From: G963662655 sp963665015
GTDB taxonomy: Bacteria; Cloacimonadota; Cloacimonadia; Cloacimonadales; JAIOQZ01
NCBI GenBank assembly: GCA_963665015.2
Contig: CAXXSY010000004.1
Location: forward strand, 1,488,001 to 1,552,000
Reading direction: 5' to 3'
DNA: 64,000 nt
The translations under genes were made by a program, and so were the position numbers. The notes below the pieces were generated by a model. The model made no database searches. It saw nothing but the letters and a program-made list of their open reading frames with translations, and was not told the DNA's origin. Below are positions 14,289 to 23,096 of the stretch, in pieces. Numbering within the stretch: the stretch's first letter is position 1; the number at the start of each line of letters is the position of its first letter.

Positions 14289-14870
14289 TCAAGGATTTAG
14301 AGACTTAAGTTTTTTTATAAAACGCTTGAGGTTATTGGATGTTTTAACCGCATGATCTAGTCGCCAGTGCTTATCTACGAACCTGCCTAACTCGAAATTG
14401 TATTCAGGTCCCTGTCGGGCTGTTCCATGAGGCAAAATAGCTCTTTTCAACTCATTTCGTTTTGAATTGCGAACCAGGGAGAATAGCTTCTGCTTCGGAT
14501 CGATTACAGTGTCTGGATTCGATGGAATTTCGTTTACTTTGCAATTCAGCCATTGGGCGAATTTGACGCGATCAGCCATCAGCCATGCTTCGATTTCGTG
14601 TTCAATGACATGGAAGATCATGCCGGGATTTTGTATTGTTCTGGGAAGCCATTGATCGACGGCCATCGGTGGGCATGGAATCTGGTCTTGATCCCTAAGC
14701 ACTATAATATTCTGGGATTTCGCAACTCGATTGTATTCTGTGATGTTAGATTTTAAATTTCCTGCGCCGTGTTTGACAACGATCATGGCATTGTTGAGAT
14801 TCTTCCGGTCAAGAATGTTCCTTAGGATCGATTGGGTTAGTTTGTCTTCGACAAAAGCGATGTAAATCAT
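14289..14870 (-). CDS. DUF4276 TOPRIM-like protein (partner of the AAA ATPase)
   Basis: 193 residues from the ATG at 14870; a TTG at 14882 that overlaps the ATPase end is possible. The layout fits DUF4276: a first strand with a conserved acid (MIYIAFVEDK, Glu8), a DxD (VLRDQDQ, Asp60 and Asp62), then VIEHEIEAWLMAD, and the C-terminal GPEYNFELGRFV and NNLKRFIKKL. The acid plus DxD arrangement is that of TOPRIM metal-dependent nucleases. DUF4276 genes are typically next to OLD/AAA15-type ATPases, as here (4-bp gap), in anti-phage two-component systems. Nuclease activity is inferred. Its composition is AT-richer than the neighbours. Confidence 0.8.
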   Translation of the reverse strand: MIYIAFVEDKLTQSILRNILDRKNLNNAMIVVKHGAGNLKSNITEYNRVAKSQNIIVLRDQDQIPCPPMAVDQWLPRTIQNPGMIFHVIEHEIEAWLMADRVKFAQWLNCKVNEIPSNPDTVIDPKQKLFSLVRNSKRNELKRAILPHGTARQGPEYNFELGRFVDKHWRLDHAVKTSNNLKRFIKKLKSLNP

Positions 14871-14874
14871 TGGA

Positions 14875-16053
14875 CTAGTCAAAGCTTAACAGGAGCTGAT
14901 CTGCTTTTTGGGGTGAAGTCCTTGGGCGAATGACGTCACTTGGCGGAATTCCCTCCTGCAGAAGATTTTTCACCTCTTTTATGTTTTCGGCTATATATGC
15001 TTCAGAGGCTTCGTTATTCGGAGATACAATTAGTATCTCTGTAGAAGATATCCCGTTGTCCTGGAATATTGTGAAACTGTGTGTGCTCATGATTAACTGA
15101 GTGTCTTTTTTATTCTTTGTGTGATATTTAATCGTCTTTGAAATTAGCGGAGGAAGCTGCTCAACAACAGCATCGTGCAAGGATAACTCCGGCTCTTCCA
15201 AAAGCAACAGTGATTCATTTGCCAGCATGGCCCAAAACAGACCGATCAATCGAAGCGTGCCGTCAGAGAACTGATTCTCGTATTGTTTGTTCGCAATGTA
15301 TCGCCAATGATCAACCTGAACCTGAAGATGGGGAAATCCCTGATCATCATCGATTATTTCCAAATCACTGAACTGCGGAATGACTGGCTGTAACATTTTG
15401 TTGATGCGTTTCAAACGGGCATCTCTGATATTCTTCGGAGTTGCCTTGATCATCTGAAGGAAGCTCTGCCCGAATGGATCATCCGGTACACGATTCGAAG
15501 AAAAAACATGAGCATAACGGATGAGCTGGGGTACAAGATGTAAATATGAAAATGAGGTAAAGAAGATTGCGAGGGAACGGAACTTCTGGTTGACAGTTAG
15601 TTGCTCCAAGTATGTCTGCGCTAATTGCTCCGGGTCCTTTTCGTCTTTAGTATTGGGTCTGTTAACAAGGACTTTCCCATTGCATTCCACTCTTTCGGAA
15701 ATAACTTTAAAGTCATGTCCTCTACTGCTATTCACCGAAATGGAATATACCCATGTTACTGGTTCTTCTTCAGTTCGATCCAATACCGTTACTTCGATTG
15801 TGACATCAGTATTTTTTCGCGCAGCGAGACATCGGATACTTTTTAGTCCTCCTCGCTCTTCAATCGCGTTTTTCAATCCGCCATTTGGCTTGGCGACATC
15901 ACGAAGGAAGCGGAAGATATCCAGAAAATTCGATTTTCCAGAAGCATTTGGTCCCGCGATGAACAACCTGTTTGGTATGGCGACATCAAGATTTCTGAAA
16001 TTTCTCCAATTCTTGGCTTTAATTCCCTGGACTCGCATTTTATTTTTAGCCAT
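14875..16053 (-). CDS. AAA15/OLD-type ABC-like ATPase
   Basis: 392 residues with a full ABC/RecF-like ATPase: Walker A GPNASGKS (34-41), ABC signature FSDGTLRLIG (262-271), Walker B LLLLEEPELSLH (282-293) and switch His in STHS (323-326). The N-terminus (KAKNWRNFRNLDVAI) is typical of this class. There is no fused TOPRIM domain; that function is in the next gene. Paired systems of this kind (PARIS, AbiL and split OLD types) act in phage defence. Start ATG at 16053 has a GAGGTGA site. Confidence 0.9.
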   Translation of the reverse strand: MAKNKMRVQGIKAKNWRNFRNLDVAIPNRLFIAGPNASGKSNFLDIFRFLRDVAKPNGGLKNAIEERGGLKSIRCLAARKNTDVTIEVTVLDRTEEEPVTWVYSISVNSSRGHDFKVISERVECNGKVLVNRPNTKDEKDPEQLAQTYLEQLTVNQKFRSLAIFFTSFSYLHLVPQLIRYAHVFSSNRVPDDPFGQSFLQMIKATPKNIRDARLKRINKMLQPVIPQFSDLEIIDDDQGFPHLQVQVDHWRYIANKQYENQFSDGTLRLIGLFWAMLANESLLLLEEPELSLHDAVVEQLPPLISKTIKYHTKNKKDTQLIMSTHSFTIFQDNGISSTEILIVSPNNEASEAYIAENIKEVKNLLQEGIPPSDVIRPRTSPQKADQLLLSFD

Positions 16054-16115
16054 AAATCACCTCACCTACAAATTGTTACCCCGTTCAATACCGTCAAGAA
16101 GAATTACAATGTAGC

Positions 16116-16241
16116 ATCCACCTGCTCGAGCGTACGGGGTTCCGTCTCGACGGACGAGTCCGCGATCACTACTGGCTGGATGACAAGATGTACGATCAGT
16201 TGATCTTCACGCTGAAGAGGTCGGAATATCGAAGCGAGTGA
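16116..16241 (+). pseudogene. Truncated second copy of the GNAT 3' end
   Basis: The 126 bases encode 41 in-frame residues plus stop (IHLLERTGFRLDGRVRDHYW, then LDDKMYDQLIFTLKRSE) that match the end of the GNAT gene at 13680-14264 almost residue for residue, with about nine in ten bases identical. No start or catalytic region is present. The ATPase/TOPRIM pair lies between the intact gene and this remnant, so the pair was inserted into, or replaced most of, a second GNAT gene. Confidence 0.85.
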
Positions 16242-16250
16242 TACGCCCGG

Positions 16251-17369
16251 TTATCCGGGACTCGACTCCAGAAGCGCGATGATATTCTTCCAGCGGGGAT
16301 CTGTTCGAAGACCGGCAAGATGCTCGCTGTTCATGTAGTAATCAGTTTTCCGAAATCCTTGACGAATGGCCCTCTCGAGTGCTTCGAACGCCCGATCCGG
16401 GGACTTCGCCAACGCGTAACCGCACGCGAGATCAAACACGATTTTCGGATTCGAGGGATTTTCGGACATACAGCGGTCGAAATATTCAATAGCCGTTACG
16501 GTTGATTTTCTGTGATACAGCTCGTTGTAGCCCTGAATCAGGATGTGCCGCGATCGATCGAAATATCCTTCGTGACCGAGGTATTCCCGCTCGAGAGTGA
16601 ATCCGGCTTTCCGGGCGGTTCGCACCGAGCCGTGGTTGCTTGCCGGACATTGCCAGCCAACTTCCCGGTATCCGTTTTCGAAGGCGTGATCCAGCATCCG
16701 GCTGACCGTGGCGGTGGCGAGTCCCTGCCTGCGAAAGGATGGGTCCGTTTCAATGCCGATCTCGCAGCGGTCCTGGAAACGGCAGTCGGACACGCTCCAA
16801 CAGACGATGATATCGTTATGCAGGTAGCAGTGGCCGAATCCGTTTTCCCGGTAATTGTCGATATCGCCCCAGTTGTTCGTAATCCAGGAGTCGATTTGAT
16901 CGATGTTGCGGTAGCTTCGGGCCTCGTCGAGAAACTCGGGTGTAATCGCTCTCGGCTGGAATTCTTCCGGTGGCATTGATTGCTTCGGTCTTTCGCATTC
17001 ACGATCGATCAGAAAGTGCAAACGGGGATAGTTGATGAGCTCGCGGCTCTCGAATATGTATTGCGCGGCATCGTGCCATTTCGGATCAAAATAAATCTCG
17101 AAGCAGTAGTCGTCGGCCTCGGTTCCTTCCGGCAGATACAGCTTTTCAAACCAGTCACGCAGGTCATCCAACGCGCCGTTGGCTGTCGGATCGCCTGCGA
17201 GCAGGACACCTTCCGGGGTGCTCATGATTGCAAAACACGGATCGTTCTCGCGATCGATCCAGATTCGACCCGGATTGTTGCCTTCCAGCACGGAAAATCC
17301 ACTGAGTTCCCAGCCTGTCTGCGAGAAGATGTCGTATAGGCGTTTGGTTCTTTCAATCGTTTCGATCAT
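16251..17369 (-). CDS. GNAT acetyltransferase fused to a TPR-like C-terminal region
   Basis: 372 residues. The N-terminal 130 residues are unassigned. A GNAT domain follows, with the CoA loop SFRRQGLA (211-218) after IGIETDP and a C-terminal NHGSVRTARKAGFTLEREYLG. From about residue 285 the sequence changes to TPR-like helices (TAIEYFDRCMSENPSNPKIV, DLACGYALAKSPDRAFEALE, ending DPRWKNIIALL). The fusion suggests docking to a partner. Start ATG at 17369 has a perfect GGAGG site. It converges on the GNAT remnant, ten bases from its stop codon. Confidence 0.8.
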   Translation of the reverse strand: MIETIERTKRLYDIFSQTGWELSGFSVLEGNNPGRIWIDRENDPCFAIMSTPEGVLLAGDPTANGALDDLRDWFEKLYLPEGTEADDYCFEIYFDPKWHDAAQYIFESRELINYPRLHFLIDRECERPKQSMPPEEFQPRAITPEFLDEARSYRNIDQIDSWITNNWGDIDNYRENGFGHCYLHNDIIVCWSVSDCRFQDRCEIGIETDPSFRRQGLATATVSRMLDHAFENGYREVGWQCPASNHGSVRTARKAGFTLEREYLGHEGYFDRSRHILIQGYNELYHRKSTVTAIEYFDRCMSENPSNPKIVFDLACGYALAKSPDRAFEALERAIRQGFRKTDYYMNSEHLAGLRTDPRWKNIIALLESSPG

Positions 17370-17515
17370 GTGCGGCCTCCATTTGTGTCAGCATTTCATT
17401 GACGTCGGTAGATGGCAATTAAATATATTTATTATCAGCGATGCCATCGGGCGAATAACCCTTGACAAACCGGTTGTAGCTGCGGTCACTGACCTGTGAT
17501 TGAGGTGATAGTTTC

Positions 17516-18454
17516 ATGCGCATGATTATAATATGTTTCCTTGCGTTTGTCGCAACGATTTTGGCGGCTTATCCGCTTCTATACGACGTTACGTATTCGG
17601 AGACGGGCACAGACAGCGTCCTATGCCGGTTCAGGCTTCGTGATATGCCGCCGTCGGCGAGTGTGGCGCTGTACGACTACGCAACCGGTTGCGAGCTTTA
17701 TACGCATCCCGTGCGGCAAGGCGCGGTTGTCGATTCGTTTGCGTTCCATGCCCCTGGGTTTCGAGGGGATAGTGCCTATGCGTTTGTTCTGGTCGATGGC
17801 AGGATGTACGGCGAGATGGTCTATATACCCGCCGGGCGTTACGCCGTGGTCAACAGCAGCGGCACGATCGAGCAGTACAGTGTGAAACCGTTTTACATCG
17901 GCAAGCGCGAGGTTTGCAACGAGCAGTTTCGCATGTTTATCGCCGCGGACGGATACGATGACGAGACTTTTTGGCGGATCGAGGGTGACTTGATGAAGGA
18001 TCCGAATATCGGATGGCACTATCAGGGTCTGAAACGGATGTCCAAGCCGTGGGACTGGGATTTCAGCGAGAAACCCTGGTTTGCGAATGTCGCGCTGAAC
18101 AACCCGCTGGACCCCGTGTGCGGCGTGACGTGGTTCGAGAGCTACGCGTTCAGTCGGTGGATCGGCGGTAACCTTCCCGAGTGGGAGCAGCTCATGGCAT
18201 GTTTTCGGGATGAGTTGGACGAGGTGAATCCGGTGGCATCGACGTTGGAAGTGATAGGCGTTAACGACTCGGCTGCCGAATGGACGCTCTACGGCATTGA
18301 TCCGACGGGTATCTCGTGTGGCGGTTGCAACGAGATGCGCATCCTCGAGAACAATGAAAAGACTCAATATCCCTTTCCGGTGAGCTACTACAAATGTCCA
18401 CTTTTCCGAAACGATTTTCTGGGGTTCCGAATTGCGATATCTGCCACTGATTAG
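17516..18454 (+). CDS. Exported formylglycine-generating-enzyme-like (SUMF1/EgtB-fold) protein
   Basis: 312 residues with a signal peptide (MRMIIICFLAFVATILAAYP). From about residue 105 it follows the FGE-sulfatase fold: MVYIPAGRYAV, KPFYIGKREVCNEQFRMFI, DPVCGVTWFESYAFSRWIGG, LPEWEQL, AEW, and the terminal FLGFRIA. The paired cysteines used by true FGE for copper binding are not evident, so a structural or ligand-binding role is as likely as catalysis. It overlaps the next gene by 23 bases, so the three genes 17516-19881 form one operon. A TTGACA lies at 17462-17467. Confidence 0.8.
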   Translation: MRMIIICFLAFVATILAAYPLLYDVTYSETGTDSVLCRFRLRDMPPSASVALYDYATGCELYTHPVRQGAVVDSFAFHAPGFRGDSAYAFVLVDGRMYGEMVYIPAGRYAVVNSSGTIEQYSVKPFYIGKREVCNEQFRMFIAADGYDDETFWRIEGDLMKDPNIGWHYQGLKRMSKPWDWDFSEKPWFANVALNNPLDPVCGVTWFESYAFSRWIGGNLPEWEQLMACFRDELDEVNPVASTLEVIGVNDSAAEWTLYGIDPTGISCGGCNEMRILENNEKTQYPFPVSYYKCPLFRNDFLGFRIAISATD

Positions 18455-19022
18455 CATCCTGGCGTTGTTCGCCGGATTTACTGCGTTGACGGCGCACCCG
18501 CACTCGTTCATCGATTACAGTGCGAAGGTGATTGTCGATCAAAGCGGCTTCCGGGCGGTCGAGATCGGTTGGCTGTTTGACGAATATTTTACCGAATCCA
18601 TCGTGGTTGACTACGATATGGATCAGAGCGGCGATTTCGATGAAACGGAAGTCAAGGCGATCTACGACGAGGCATTTATCAATGTGGCGACCTTCAACTA
18701 CTTCTTGTTGTTGACTCTCGACGATCAGGAGATCGTGATCGATTCGACAAGCGATTTCAGCGTGTCGATGCGAGAAGAGCGGATGTTCTACCGTTTCACC
18801 GTTCCGCTGCCGGAATCGAGTGCGAAACAATTTACCGTCATGAGTTACGACCCGACCTTCTTTATCTTTCTCGAAATGAAATCGACCGACGATCTATCGG
18901 TGCAATGTCCGCAAGGAATGAAATACGATGTTTTAACCGATGATCGGATGATCGACTTCGAGATGTACGGCGAACTGCCGGTCAAGGAGTACATTATTAT
19001 ACTGGGGACGAGCCATGAATAA
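18432..19022 (+). CDS. DUF1007-family periplasmic protein
   Basis: 196 residues beginning with a TTG start inside the previous gene, a signal peptide, then AHPHSFIDYSAKVIVD, the conserved opening of DUF1007 proteins, which are found beside RcnA/NicO-type nickel or cobalt transporters and are thought to be their periplasmic partners. The mature N-terminal His-x-His could bind metal. There is an EF-hand-like DMDQSGDFDETE in the middle. It overlaps the transporter gene by eight bases. Confidence 0.85.
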   Translation: MRYLPLISILALFAGFTALTAHPHSFIDYSAKVIVDQSGFRAVEIGWLFDEYFTESIVVDYDMDQSGDFDETEVKAIYDEAFINVATFNYFLLLTLDDQEIVIDSTSDFSVSMREERMFYRFTVPLPESSAKQFTVMSYDPTFFIFLEMKSTDDLSVQCPQGMKYDVLTDDRMIDFEMYGELPVKEYIIILGTSHE

Positions 19023-19881
19023 AATACGTATCGTCGTTTTCATCATTCTGATCGCGATGGTTTGCTCGCTAGTCGCGCAGAATCCGCTGTTCAGCGGCAA
19101 GGCGAAGCGCGACACGACTCGCACCATCGAAGCGCCGAAGAAACAGCAGTCAGCCGGAAAGCCATCATTACTTGCGAAATGGAAATACAAGCTTACGATC
19201 TGGCAAAGGGTGTTGCGGGATGCGCTGTATCGCCAGAAGGAACGTGCCGATTCTCTTTCGGGCAAGATGTACGCGCTGCTACTGGTCTTCATCTACGGAT
19301 TGATCCATGCGCTCGGGCCCGGGCACGGCAAGGTCTTCATTTCCACCTTTTCGCTATCGTCCGGCATCAAAACGCTTCGTGCCGTGGCGGGTGGCGCGAT
19401 GGTGGGTATGCTGCACGGTATCGCCGCGCTCATCCTCGTGGTGCTGCTCCGGCTGATTCTCAAGCTACCGGTGGCGCGATCGTCCGACCTGATACGCTCT
19501 CACGTCGAGTCGGTCGCATTCGTAATCCTGCTGGTGATCGGCGTCGTTCTTCTGATCCGCTCGATTAAGATGAAGCAGCACGAACAAAGCCGGATATCGT
19601 TCTGGGGGCTTGTACTTTCCATCGGACTGGTACCTTGTCCGGGCGCAGTGATGATCACGCTGTACGGTCTGAGCGTGCTGGAGAATCCGGTTTTCACCGT
19701 GGTTATGGTGCTGACGATGGGACTGGGTATGAGTCTGGCGATCTCGCTATTCGCGCTGGTGCCGTCACTGCTGCGCAATATGCGATTCTTTCAGCGGCGA
19801 AACGTCTGGAAGGCATTTTCCATCGGTGGCGCGGTTCTGATTATTCTTTTTTCTTCGATCTATCTTGTTGCGCTTATGTGA
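19015..19881 (+). CDS. NicO/RcnA-family nickel/cobalt exporter
   Basis: 288 residues with about six transmembrane segments. The family signatures YGLIHALGPGHGK (first membrane segment, with the metal-site His residues) and GLVPCPGAVMI are both present. The first 85 residues are a signal-like segment and a charged linker facing the periplasm or cytoplasm. It is the third gene of the FGE-like/DUF1007/NicO operon and probably exports Ni or Co (or another divalent metal). Confidence 0.88.
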   Translation: MNKIRIVVFIILIAMVCSLVAQNPLFSGKAKRDTTRTIEAPKKQQSAGKPSLLAKWKYKLTIWQRVLRDALYRQKERADSLSGKMYALLLVFIYGLIHALGPGHGKVFISTFSLSSGIKTLRAVAGGAMVGMLHGIAALILVVLLRLILKLPVARSSDLIRSHVESVAFVILLVIGVVLLIRSIKMKQHEQSRISFWGLVLSIGLVPCPGAVMITLYGLSVLENPVFTVVMVLTMGLGMSLAISLFALVPSLLRNMRFFQRRNVWKAFSIGGAVLIILFSSIYLVALM

Positions 19882-19897
19882 GTTCGGTGGGAGAGAT

Positions 19898-20121
19898 GCC
19901 AAGCTGGAGCTTGGCGGCCCGAGGGGAAACAGAGATGCCAAGCTGGAGTTTGGCGGACCGAGGGGAAACAGAGATGCCAAGCTGGAGTTTGAGCCATTAG
20001 AAGATTAATCTCAATATTGGCTCGCCCGGAGGTCGAGCGCTACGAGGGATTGGTGAGGGAATGCCGAGCTGGAGCTCGGCGGTCCATGGAGAGAGGGAGA
20101 GATGCCAGGCTGGAGCTTGGC
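19898..20121. repeat. Five dispersed hairpin repeats, family A
   Basis: Units at 19898-19915, 19937-19954, 19977-19994, 20063-20080 and 20104-20121 have the form GCCRASCT-GG-AGYTYGGC followed by gg[ac]cc. The first three are spaced about 39-40 bp in a tandem arrangement with gaggggaaacagagat between them. The arms covary (GCCAAGCT with AGCTTGGC, GCCGAGCT with AGCTCGGC), so the stem is what is kept. Other copies are at 28600, 44770, 44889, 44928, 59227 and 59263. Confidence 0.85.
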
Positions 20122-20347
20122 GGACCACGGGGAGAGCAACGAACGTCAATTCATAGCATGAAATCATTTATATCGAGTTCGTTTACCGCAAGTAGCGTCA
20201 AGACGGTTTTATACCGATGATTTATTGTGGTACCATCATAGAAGTGGCATTTGGCATTGTGGAGCTTGATTCGATCAATGTCTTTGAGTGCCAAATGTTA
20301 CAATGATCGTCTATGTAACGATCAAAACAACAAAAACTGGAGGTATC

Positions 20348-20815
20348 ATGAAAGAGATCAAGATTCAACCTATCGGAATGGTGCGGCGCGGAAAGAAGCT
20401 CACCGTCGAAATCGATGAGAAGTATCGACCTGCACTCAAGACGCTGGGCAAATTCAGCCATGTAATCGTGCTGTGGTGGGCGCACGGACTGGACAACGAG
20501 GAATACCGGAATCTACTTCAGACCGATCCGCCCTACGCACCGGAACACACAACCGGCGTGTTCGCCACGCGCGCCCCCTATCGCCCGAATCCGATCGGCT
20601 TCAGCGTGTGTCCGATATCGAACGTGGACGAGGAGAAAGGCATCGTGACCGTCACCGATATCGACGCGGTTGACGAGACTCCGGTGCTCGATCTGAAGGC
20701 GTATTTCCCTGTCTGCGATCGCGTCAGGAGCGCGCACATTCCCGAGTGGCTCTCCGACTGGCCCGAATGGATGCCGGACGAGGGTATTCCGCTTGAGGAG
20801 TACGGGCAGGAGTAG
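20348..20815 (+). CDS. trmO: TrmO (TsaA-like) tRNA m6t6A methyltransferase
   Basis: 155 residues from the ATG at 20348 with a GGAGG site. TrmO methylates N6-threonylcarbamoyl-adenosine at position 37 of some tRNAs using SAM and has a small beta-barrel fold. The diagnostic FSHVIVLWWAHG, ATRAPYRPNPIGFSVCPI and DAVDETPVLDLKAYFP are all visible. The length fits the short version without the C-terminal extension of E. coli TrmO. It is a single gene between repeat-rich spacers. Confidence 0.9.
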   Translation: MKEIKIQPIGMVRRGKKLTVEIDEKYRPALKTLGKFSHVIVLWWAHGLDNEEYRNLLQTDPPYAPEHTTGVFATRAPYRPNPIGFSVCPISNVDEEKGIVTVTDIDAVDETPVLDLKAYFPVCDRVRSAHIPEWLSDWPEWMPDEGIPLEEYGQE

Positions 20816-21049
20816 CTTCTCGATTTCGGTCTGCTTGCTTAACGGCGGGGCATCTTTGTCCGATCGCTCCCTCCAGCGTATATGAACACACCTGCGACGC
20901 TACCGAACATGGAATACAGGTGTGTATGAATACGCTTTCGGGGGATCGAACAAACCTGCTCCCGCCTTGATTTCGGTTTCGGATCGATTGCTTGCTTGAC
21001 AATTTTGGACGGTTTCGGCAACTCATGAACAAAAAGAACCGAGGTCGCG

Positions 21050-21397
21050 ATGTTGTGGGTATATCTATTGGTGCCGATCGTGGTGATCACCTATTTCCTG
21101 CTCCGTTGTATTTTCTTCCGGTATCCGCTGTTGAAGCGTAAGGAGATTCCGCGTTACGAGCTTAAAACGTACCGGTTGATGTGGGGAATCGGTTTCTTCC
21201 TGATTTTAGCCATGATTTTCTACATTGTGCAGGTGATTCTGCGTCTATCGGAAAAGATGTTCTGGGATGACTGGATTCTGCTGCCTGCACTGGTCTTGAT
21301 CGTGCTGGTGGTCTGGAATCGACTGGATTTCATTTTCGCGACGAGCGTGAAAAAGAAACCGCCCTTCTTCTTCAGGAAGAGGCCCGGGAGGTTGTAG
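21050..21397 (+). CDS. Small three-segment membrane protein coupled to corA
   Basis: 115 residues with three hydrophobic segments (about 3-20, 48-66 and 78-95) and a basic C-terminus (KKKPPFFFRKRPGRL). It overlaps the corA-like GTG start by one base. No family recognised; the position suggests a role next to the ion channel. Confidence 0.6.
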   Translation: MLWVYLLVPIVVITYFLLRCIFFRYPLLKRKEIPRYELKTYRLMWGIGFFLILAMIFYIVQVILRLSEKMFWDDWILLPALVLIVLVVWNRLDFIFATSVKKKPPFFFRKRPGRL

Positions 21398-22452
21398 TGG
21401 CGAAGTTTCGGAAAAACCATCGCAAGAAGTTGGGCACGGCGCCCGGCAGCCTTGCCTATACCGGTGAAAGGACGGAAAGTGCGACCCGTATCGAGGCTGT
21501 CGCATACAACGATGAAGCTGTCGAGCGGGGTACAATCGAAGATATCGCCGTCTGGCAGCCGAAGACGGATCGGGTCAACTGGATTCACGTGTTTGGCGCG
21601 GTGGATGAGGAACTCGTCCGGCAGTTTGGAAAGCGCTTCAACATTCACGACCTGCATCTGGAGGATATCCTGCACACGGCGCAGTTCTGCCGCATCTACG
21701 AGGAGGAGCACTACGTGTTCGCGCTCCTGAATCGTTACACCTACGAACGGCAGCAACTCGGCAAAGAGCAGATCAGCCTGATCATGACGGGAAACACGGT
21801 GGTTTCGTTTCAGGAGTCGGGCGACGAGGGTGTTTTCGAGCCGCTCCGGCGCAGGATTGGCGAAGGAATCGGCAGAATCCGCAGGCGCGGTGTCCACTAC
21901 CTATATTACTGCCTGATGGACCTGGTTCTCGACTATTATTTCCCGCTGCTCGATGAACTCACCTCCAGCCTCGAATCGGCAGAGAACGATGTGCTCGAAC
22001 ATCCCGATTCCGATACGATCCGCCAGATTTACCGATATCGCTCGGATGTCCTTGAACTGCGCAAGGATTCGCGGCACATCTACGAGATGATGAACCGGCT
22101 GGACAAGGAAATCCGGCTCAGCAACGGCTCCGACCTGAGCATGTTCTACCACGACCTGTACGAGCACGCGGTGATGATCCGCGACGCGGTGGATGCGCTG
22201 CGCGAGAGCATCACGAGCCTCATCGAACTCTACATGTCCAGTATCAGCAACCGCATGAACGAAGTAATGAAGATGCTGACTATCATCTCGACCATCTTCA
22301 TTCCGCTCGGTTTCATCGTCGGGCTCTACGGCATGAATTTCAAGTACATGCCCGAGCTGAATTTTCACTGGGGCTATCCCGCCGTGCTGGTTGTGCTGGT
22401 TGTCATCGTGATCGTGATGCTGGCGTTTTTCCGGAGGAAGAAGTGGCTATGA
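21397..22452 (+). CDS. corA: CorA-type magnesium/cobalt channel
   Basis: 351 residues with a long cytoplasmic N-terminal domain and two C-terminal transmembrane helices. The channel signature LYGMNF (GMN at 312-314) lies in the loop between the helices, and the first helix carries STIFIPLGFIVG. The funnel region DLVLDYYFPLLDELTSSLES is typical. It starts at a GTG overlapping the previous stop, and the FetA-like gene starts inside its stop codon (ATGA). CorA imports Mg2+ down the electrochemical gradient. Confidence 0.92.
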   Translation: MAKFRKNHRKKLGTAPGSLAYTGERTESATRIEAVAYNDEAVERGTIEDIAVWQPKTDRVNWIHVFGAVDEELVRQFGKRFNIHDLHLEDILHTAQFCRIYEEEHYVFALLNRYTYERQQLGKEQISLIMTGNTVVSFQESGDEGVFEPLRRRIGEGIGRIRRRGVHYLYYCLMDLVLDYYFPLLDELTSSLESAENDVLEHPDSDTIRQIYRYRSDVLELRKDSRHIYEMMNRLDKEIRLSNGSDLSMFYHDLYEHAVMIRDAVDALRESITSLIELYMSSISNRMNEVMKMLTIISTIFIPLGFIVGLYGMNFKYMPELNFHWGYPAVLVVLVVIVIVMLAFFRRKKWL

Positions 22453-23096
22453 TCGAGATCAGACTGGAGCGTTTGTACCACGCGGAGAGAACGCTGCTAC
22501 GGGACGTGGAGATCACGGTTCCCGAGGGCGGGAAGGTCGTGCTCAGTGGCGAGACCGGATCGGGCAAGACCTCGCTGCTGCAAACGCTGAACCGGATGAA
22601 CATGGGCTGGAACGGCGCGGTGCGCTTCCACGGCAGGGACGTCCGCGAGATGAATCCGGCCGAGCTTCGCCACCAGGTGATCGAGGTGATGCAGGAGCCG
22701 TTTCTGGGCAAGGGAAAGGTGCGCGACGCCATACGCATACCCTTTCAATACAAGATCAATCGCGACAGGGAATTCGATACGGACAGGCTTTCGCTTCTCT
22801 TGAAATCGTTTTCGCTGCCGGAAGCGATTCTGGAGCAGTCGGTCGATAAACTCAGCGGCGGTGAGAAGCAGCGCGTGGCGATGATCAGAGCCATGATGCT
22901 GTCACCGGAAGTGCTGCTGCTGGACGAGCCCTCCTCCGCACTGGATCGGGAAATTTCCGGGAAAGTGCTCGATTTCGTGCTGAACACCTGCCGTGCCGCG
23001 GTGCTCTGCATCAGCCACGATCCCGTATGGCAGGACGCGTTTCCCATCCATTACACAATACTAAATGAACGACTCTTGCGGGTGGAGGTTTTTTAG
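22449..23096 (+). CDS. ABC transporter ATPase, FetA-like
   Basis: 215 residues from the ATG that overlaps the corA stop. Walker A GETGSGKT (34-41), Q-loop near Q82, signature LSGGEKQR (135-142), Walker B LLLDEP (156-161) and the switch His in SHDP are all present. It abuts a UPF0014 permease with no gap. The FetA/FetB pair exports iron in E. coli and protects against oxidative stress; that is the best functional guess here. Confidence 0.85.
   Translation: MIEIRLERLYHAERTLLRDVEITVPEGGKVVLSGETGSGKTSLLQTLNRMNMGWNGAVRFHGRDVREMNPAELRHQVIEVMQEPFLGKGKVRDAIRIPFQYKINRDREFDTDRLSLLLKSFSLPEAILEQSVDKLSGGEKQRVAMIRAMMLSPEVLLLDEPSSALDREISGKVLDFVLNTCRAAVLCISHDPVWQDAFPIHYTILNERLLRVEVF

Noticed and set aside
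19898..20121. Repeat translations (MPSWSLADRGET) as a repeat protein
   Set aside because: The repeats are intergenic palindromes present in both orientations across the window; the open frame is a by-product of their sequence.
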